Source of the DNA: Bacteroidales bacterium UBA6207
Lineage (GTDB): Bacteria > Bacteroidota > Bacteroidia > Bacteroidales > F082
Reading direction: 5' to 3'
Assembly (NCBI GenBank): GCA_002421995.1
Contig: DISP01000070.1
Span: 1 to 10,106, forward strand
Length of the DNA stretch: 10,106 nucleotides
In this document: piece after piece, positions 6,693 through 10,106 of the stretch
How the letters are laid out: every line of letters starts with the position of its first letter
How positions within the stretch are numbered: the stretch's first letter is position 1
Position numbers and translations under genes: made by a program
The notes under the pieces: model-generated
The model's database searches: none
Seen by the model: only the letters and a program-made list of their open reading frames with translations
What the model was told of the DNA's origin: nothing

Positions 6693-8360
6693 CTATGGCA
6701 ATTCATTGAGCGCACCGGTGACCTGCTCGCAAACATCGGCCGGAATTTCATAGTCAATATAGGTATAGTTCTCCTGTGTTGCTACCACTTCTTTGCCATA
6801 CTCAACACCGTCATAGGTGATCCAAACATAATAAGCTCTTCCAAGAATAATACCCGGTATTAAAGCCACACCTTCTACCATTTCGATAGAAACAGCGCCA
6901 CCATTTCCATCAACGGGGATATAGTTTGCCGTGAAACTTGGCTTGATCACAATGGGGTTTTCGAGGCTGCTGCAAACCAGTGAAACTTCGATACGAATTG
7001 TTTTTATATTAGGATCGTCGTTGATGAGCAAGTTCACATCAACAGGCTGGCTGCTGCAAAGATCCTCGATAACTGTTGGTTGCGAAGCAGGGTCAACATT
7101 GATAAAAGGAGAACCTTCGGTGTCCCAAACAATATAAACGGGGATGCCGGCTGGAGCATAGGTGGTATAAATGGGTTGATCATTTTGAACCCACATCAGA
7201 ATGGTGTTGATAAACGCATCATCCACCTGGCGGTAAACCCTGCCCTTGATAAGGAAAGGAGCTGGCAAAGCGGCATTCAGATGAAACCTGAACGGGCTGC
7301 CATTTGGGCAAAGAATGCCAATCAGCCAGTCAAAATTATAAAACGAAAGGTGTGTGAGCTGAACCTCAAACTGCAATTTTCCGGCCACCTGTTCGGCAAC
7401 AGCAATTCCTTCTTCGGTCCAGATGCCGGTTGTTTCATCGAGGCTCCAATAGGGAACTTCATCACCGGCAGCAATTGTTGTTTGTGTGATCGGGTTATAG
7501 GTATCTGCTTCTATTTCCGACACAAGCTGCAGTGAACCATCTTCAAAAGTAGAGGCAACATTTCCATTTTGGTCGGTAATTTCAATGGCAATAAAACCTG
7601 CCGAGAAGAATGTTCCGCTCAGGGTAGAACCGTCGAGACGTGTAACCGTTGGTGTGAGCCCACCGGGAAAAGCTTCCAGGGCTTCAGGATCGGTATTGTC
7701 AAACCTAACGACTGTAACGTTCACATCGCCAGTGAGAGGGTTTCCGCCCGCATCTCTGACAACCATTCCTTCGGGCAATGTTATTGTGGCGCTCTCGCCG
7801 GGAACGGTAATCGTTGCAGGAACGATCACCCGGCCGCCCTGAAGCGTTGTGGCGGCAGGCTCTTGCCTGACATAAACCCCCGAAGGTGGATCAGACAAGG
7901 GAATCAGGCTTAAGACAACAAATTTCCTTCCGGTCTCCGAAACTGAAACTTCTTTGGTTGAAGTCAGGTAGCCGGGCACCTGCGCTATAACATTAAAAGT
8001 GACCGGGTCATCCACTGTAGGCACGAAAGGCGCATTGGGCACCAGTGCCATTGTTGCAATCCCACGGACAACAGCAAATTTCTTTTCGGCAGGTCTGACA
8101 CCCAGAACATCCACAACAGCCTGTTCATCAGCGCCGGCATATTTTATAAAAGCACCCTGACTTGCAGTGCCGGTAAGCAACTTTCCGGTTGCAGCATCCA
8201 TCAGTTGTATATCAATGGTTGTTTCAATGATATTGTAATCAATGATGAGTTCAAGCCCTTCGATCGGGTTCACTGGTTTTTTACAGGAATTGACCGGAAA
8301 CAGCAGTATCGCTGACAGAAGTAAGAAAGCAGTTCTTTGTAATATGAATTTAATTTTCAT
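6693..8360 (-). CDS. Large predicted lipoprotein, beta-rich, function unknown
   Basis: The 555-aa product has a type II signal peptide: basic N-terminus, hydrophobic core at about 11-22, and lipobox VNSC with Cys26 as the lipidated residue. The residues after Cys26 (KKPVNPIEG) lack the acidic run linked with surface export in some Bacteroidota, so its membrane side is open. Residues about 37-155 look like an Ig/carboxypeptidase-regulatory-like beta domain. Residues about 163-345 hold a second domain: 'TITLPEGMVVRDAGGNPLTGDVNVTV' in two pieces, and later 'GDEVPYWSLDETTGIWTEEG'. This loosely recalls the extracellular domain of FAM171/CILP-like proteins (my impression, not a search result). The C-terminal part, 350-555, is beta-rich and holds four cysteines (351, 435, 463, 544). 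No catalytic motif was recognised. The gene starts 11 nt after the barrel gene and is probably co-transcribed with it. Confidence 0.8.
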   Translation of the reverse strand: MKIKFILQRTAFLLLSAILLFPVNSCKKPVNPIEGLELIIDYNIIETTIDIQLMDAATGKLLTGTASQGAFIKYAGADEQAVVDVLGVRPAEKKFAVVRGIATMALVPNAPFVPTVDDPVTFNVIAQVPGYLTSTKEVSVSETGRKFVVLSLIPLSDPPSGVYVRQEPAATTLQGGRVIVPATITVPGESATITLPEGMVVRDAGGNPLTGDVNVTVVRFDNTDPEALEAFPGGLTPTVTRLDGSTLSGTFFSAGFIAIEITDQNGNVASTFEDGSLQLVSEIEADTYNPITQTTIAAGDEVPYWSLDETTGIWTEEGIAVAEQVAGKLQFEVQLTHLSFYNFDWLIGILCPNGSPFRFHLNAALPAPFLIKGRVYRQVDDAFINTILMWVQNDQPIYTTYAPAGIPVYIVWDTEGSPFINVDPASQPTVIEDLCSSQPVDVNLLINDDPNIKTIRIEVSLVCSSLENPIVIKPSFTANYIPVDGNGGAVSIEMVEGVALIPGIILGRAYYVWITYDGVEYGKEVVATQENYTYIDYEIPADVCEQVTGALNELP

Positions 8361-8371
8361 GATTTTACAGG

Positions 8372-9082
8372 TTAAAGGATTCTAAAACTAAGCTGAAAGC
8401 TCATAATTGGGTATAGATTGATCCAGGATAAATTTTCATTTAGCCGGTCAACCTGTTCGGCAGATGAAGTTGGTTTGAGCATCCCGGTTGTTTTCAGGTC
8501 TGCTTTCATGGTGTTGAAGTAGGATGCGCCCAATTCAAATGCAAATGAAACCATGTGGTCTTTGGATATGGCTCTCCCAATACCAAGACCGGCATACGGG
8601 GCAACTTTCCAGGCCGGCTTGATTGAAAGATCAACATTTCCAACGTCTTCGGGTTGCACTTCGATTGAACCAACATAAACAGATTTAGCCGAAACACCAT
8701 TGATATTCACATCCATAAGGTTATAAATACCACCTGCCGACAGGAAAAACACCCGTCCGAAATGAAAGTTGGCCAGCAGGTTAACGGCACCCGTTTTCAC
8801 AGTTCCCGTTCCTTTAACGAACTCCTCATAAGGTTTCATGTCAATGTTGTAGTTGAAATACGTCATTCCCAGTCGGAGGTGAATTCTGGGATGAACCTGC
8901 GCGATTACCTCTCCTCCAAAACCTGTTGTATTGGCTTTAAGCCCAAGTGCCAGGCCAAAGTTGGAGGATGGTACAGTTTCAATTTGTGGTTGCTCTTCCT
9001 CGGCCAATTCCTGTGCAAAAACATGCGGAATGGCAGCAAACGAGAAGAGAAAAGACAGTAGTAGGAATACAGTTCTTTTCAT
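8372..9082 (-). CDS. Outer-membrane beta-barrel protein (porin-like family)
   Basis: The 236-aa product has a clear signal peptide (MKRTVFLLLSFLFSF), with probable cleavage after VFA at residue 23. An acidic, proline-containing linker (ELAEEEQPQIETVPSS) follows. From residue 42 on there are alternating-residue amphipathic strands with glycines and aromatics: 'NFGLALGLKAN', 'HPRIHLRLGMTYFNYN', 'KTGAVNLLANFHFG', 'VFFLSAGGIYNL', 'VAPYAGLGIGRAI', 'MVSFAFELGASYFN'. It ends in 'LYPIMSFQLSFRIL', a typical closing strand. The pattern fits a small outer-membrane barrel of about 8-10 strands; no ligand or enzymatic role can be assigned. I chose the ATG at 9082; an in-frame GTG at 9091 would add MRI before the signal peptide. 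It is the first gene of a unit with the lipoprotein gene 11 nt downstream, and the two products may act together in the outer membrane. Confidence 0.82.
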   Translation of the reverse strand: MKRTVFLLLSFLFSFAAIPHVFAQELAEEEQPQIETVPSSNFGLALGLKANTTGFGGEVIAQVHPRIHLRLGMTYFNYNIDMKPYEEFVKGTGTVKTGAVNLLANFHFGRVFFLSAGGIYNLMDVNINGVSAKSVYVGSIEVQPEDVGNVDLSIKPAWKVAPYAGLGIGRAISKDHMVSFAFELGASYFNTMKADLKTTGMLKPTSSAEQVDRLNENLSWINLYPIMSFQLSFRIL

Positions 9083-9124
9083 TATTCTCACATTTAGTGA
9101 TCAAAGCGTTAATTGTCAGTGTGA

Positions 9125-9156
9125 CAAAAGTACAAAAGCATTCCAAATAAGTCAAA
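9125..9156 (-). promoter_or_regulatory. Bacteroidota-type promoter of the barrel/lipoprotein unit
   Basis: On the minus strand TTTG (9156-9153) is followed after 20 nt by TACTTTTG (9132-9125). This matches the Bacteroidota -33 TTTG and -7 TAnnTTTG boxes with suitable spacing. Transcription would start near 9118, giving a leader of about 35 nt to the ATG at 9082. The -33 box overlaps the edge of a 12-bp AT palindrome (9154-9165). Confidence 0.65.
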
Positions 9157-9165
9157 TAATTATTT
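9154..9165. repeat. 12-bp perfect AT palindrome at the -33 box
   Basis: AAATAATTATTT is its own reverse complement and overlaps the -33 element of the minus-strand promoter. It could be an operator half-site or simply a product of the AT-rich intergenic sequence. Nothing else in the gap supports either reading. Confidence 0.3.
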
Positions 9166-9269
9166 AAACTCAATCTAAAAAACAAAAGCAATCAATTTGT
9201 TGCCGGCGATTTAAAACCTTCAAAACATATGCAAATGAAAGCACAAAAGTGAATATCCTACAAAAAGCC

Positions 9270-9277
9270 TATTTTTG
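9270..9277 (+). promoter_or_regulatory. Possible -7 box of the glnS promoter
   Basis: TATTTTTG fits the Bacteroidota -7 consensus TAnnTTTG and lies 35 nt before the glnS ATG, giving a leader of about 30 nt. No good TTTG -33 box is present at the expected distance upstream (around 9243-9250). The rest of the 230-bp gap between the barrel gene and glnS is AT-rich and shows no ORF, hairpin or RNA gene that I can recognise. Confidence 0.5.
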
Positions 9278-9312
9278 CATCCCGAAGAATAATTTCAACA
9301 TTGAATCAGCAT

Positions 9313-10106
9313 ATGTCATCACACATCGAAGAAACGAGTCCGGAAGAAAAGAGATCGTTGAATTTCATTGAAAGCATCATCGAAGAAGATATTTCTTCCA
9401 ACAAAAATGAAAGCAGGGTACACACCCGTTTTCCTCCCGAACCAAATGGGTATCTGCACATTGGACACGCCAAGTCCATTTGCCTCAACTTTGGTATGGC
9501 AGAAAAATACCAGGGAAAATGCAATCTGCGTTTCGATGATACCAACCCTGAAAAGGAAGAAACAGAATATGTTGACTCCATTATGGAAGACGTTCAATGG
9601 CTTGGATTTCAATGGGACAAAGAGCCATATTATGCATCAGATTATTTTGAGCAATTATATGACTGGGCAGTTTTGCTCATTAAAAAAGGTTTGGCTTATG
9701 TTGACGACCAGCCGCAGGAGCTGATCAGCCAGCAAAGAGGCACGCCTACCCGACCGGGAGTTGAAAGCCCGTTCCGATCAAGGAGTATTGAGGAAAATCT
9801 CGACCTTTTCACACGCATGAGAAATGGTGAATTTCCTAACGGAAGCAGGGTTTTGCGTGCGAAAAACGATATGACCTCACCCAATATGCACATGCGCGAT
9901 CCAATCATGTACAGGATTCTGCATGCCGATCACCATCGCACAGGCGACAAATGGAAAATCTATCCGATGTATGACTACGCCCATGGGCAAAGCGATTATC
10001 TCGAAGGCATCACACATTCATTGTGTACGCTCGAATTCGAAGTGCACAGGCCTTTGTATGATTGGTTTTTGGATCAGATCATTGAAACAAGCTATCGTCC
10101 GAGACA
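9313..10106 (+). CDS. glnS: Glutaminyl-tRNA synthetase, N-terminal 264 codons (3' end beyond window)
   Basis: This class I aminoacyl-tRNA synthetase attaches glutamine to tRNA(Gln) in the cytoplasm. The visible 264 residues match the catalytic domain of GlnRS closely. They include 'RFPPEPNGYLHIGHAKSICLNFG' (39-61, seen in two parts) with the HIGH motif at 49-52, 'NLRFDDTNP' (71-79), and 'YPMYDYAHGQSDYLEG' (217-232) followed by 'ITHSLCTLEFE' (233-243). By motif alignment Arg39 and Tyr220 correspond to E. coli Arg30 and Tyr211, which read the glutamine amide; this favours GlnRS over the related GluRS. The KMSKS-like motif and the anticodon-binding domains lie beyond the right edge. The frame is open to the last base, so the gene is cut by the window and not broken. 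The ATG at 9313 leaves an acidic N-terminal stretch of about 34 residues before the conserved core. It is transcribed away from the barrel gene. Confidence 0.96.
   Translation, partial: MSSHIEETSPEEKRSLNFIESIIEEDISSNKNESRVHTRFPPEPNGYLHIGHAKSICLNFGMAEKYQGKCNLRFDDTNPEKEETEYVDSIMEDVQWLGFQWDKEPYYASDYFEQLYDWAVLLIKKGLAYVDDQPQELISQQRGTPTRPGVESPFRSRSIEENLDLFTRMRNGEFPNGSRVLRAKNDMTSPNMHMRDPIMYRILHADHHRTGDKWKIYPMYDYAHGQSDYLEGITHSLCTLEFEVHRPLYDWFLDQIIETSYRPR

Noticed and set aside
7080..7535. 151-codon plus-strand frame opposite the lipoprotein gene
   Set aside because: It is entirely antisense to the lipoprotein, which has a lipobox and coherent beta-rich sequence; the opposite frame shows no domain features and no promoter.
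9294..9305. Inverted repeat TTCAA-CA-TTGAA before the glnS start
   Set aside because: Five-bp arms are expected by chance in this AT-rich leader and nothing else marks it as an operator or RNA element.
9083..9312. The 230-bp intergenic gap examined for a riboswitch, T-box, tRNA or small RNA
   Set aside because: No stable GC-containing stems, T-box core, tRNA-like clover or terminator were found; only promoter-like boxes and AT-rich sequence are visible.

Overview
The window looks like chromosomal DNA of a member of the Bacteroidota. The signs are TAnnTTTG-type promoter boxes without clear Shine-Dalgarno sequences, a large histidine kinase with a TPR-rich sensor region, a DUF2147 protein, and an outer-membrane barrel/lipoprotein pair. 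No mobile element, CRISPR array, rRNA or tRNA was seen. Coding density is high and the longest gap between genes is about 230 bp.

Bases 1-4459 (+ strand) hold most of a tripartite ABC-2 exporter operon of the E. coli YbhG-YbhF-YbhS-YbhR type. It consists of the last 20 codons of a membrane-fusion (HlyD/YbhG-like) protein, a secreted DUF2147 protein, two separate ATPases that correspond to the two halves of YbhF, and two ABC-2 permeases. Gaps are 16, 10, -17, 10 and 12 nt, so the genes are almost certainly co-transcribed and partly translationally coupled. The two ATPases appear to form an asymmetric heterodimer: the first lacks the H-loop histidine, the second has a degenerate signature motif, and together these leave one consensus and one degenerate ATP site. 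The substrate cannot be read from the sequence; YbhFSR-type systems are known as drug/cation exporters.

Bases 4456-6594 (- strand) encode a hybrid TPR sensor/histidine kinase. It converges on the exporter operon so tightly that the two stop codons share the palindrome TTAA. No response regulator lies beside it in this window. A near-perfect intrinsic terminator (6635-6665) separates it from the next minus-strand unit.

Bases 6693-9082 (- strand) hold a two-gene unit. A 236-aa outer-membrane beta-barrel protein is followed, after 11 nt, by a 555-residue lipoprotein with beta-rich domains of unknown function. A good Bacteroidota promoter precedes the pair. This is the least characterised part of the window.

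Bases 9313-10106 (+ strand) hold the first 264 codons of glutaminyl-tRNA synthetase (glnS), a housekeeping gene that runs off the right edge. The 230-bp gap between it and the barrel gene carries divergent promoters.
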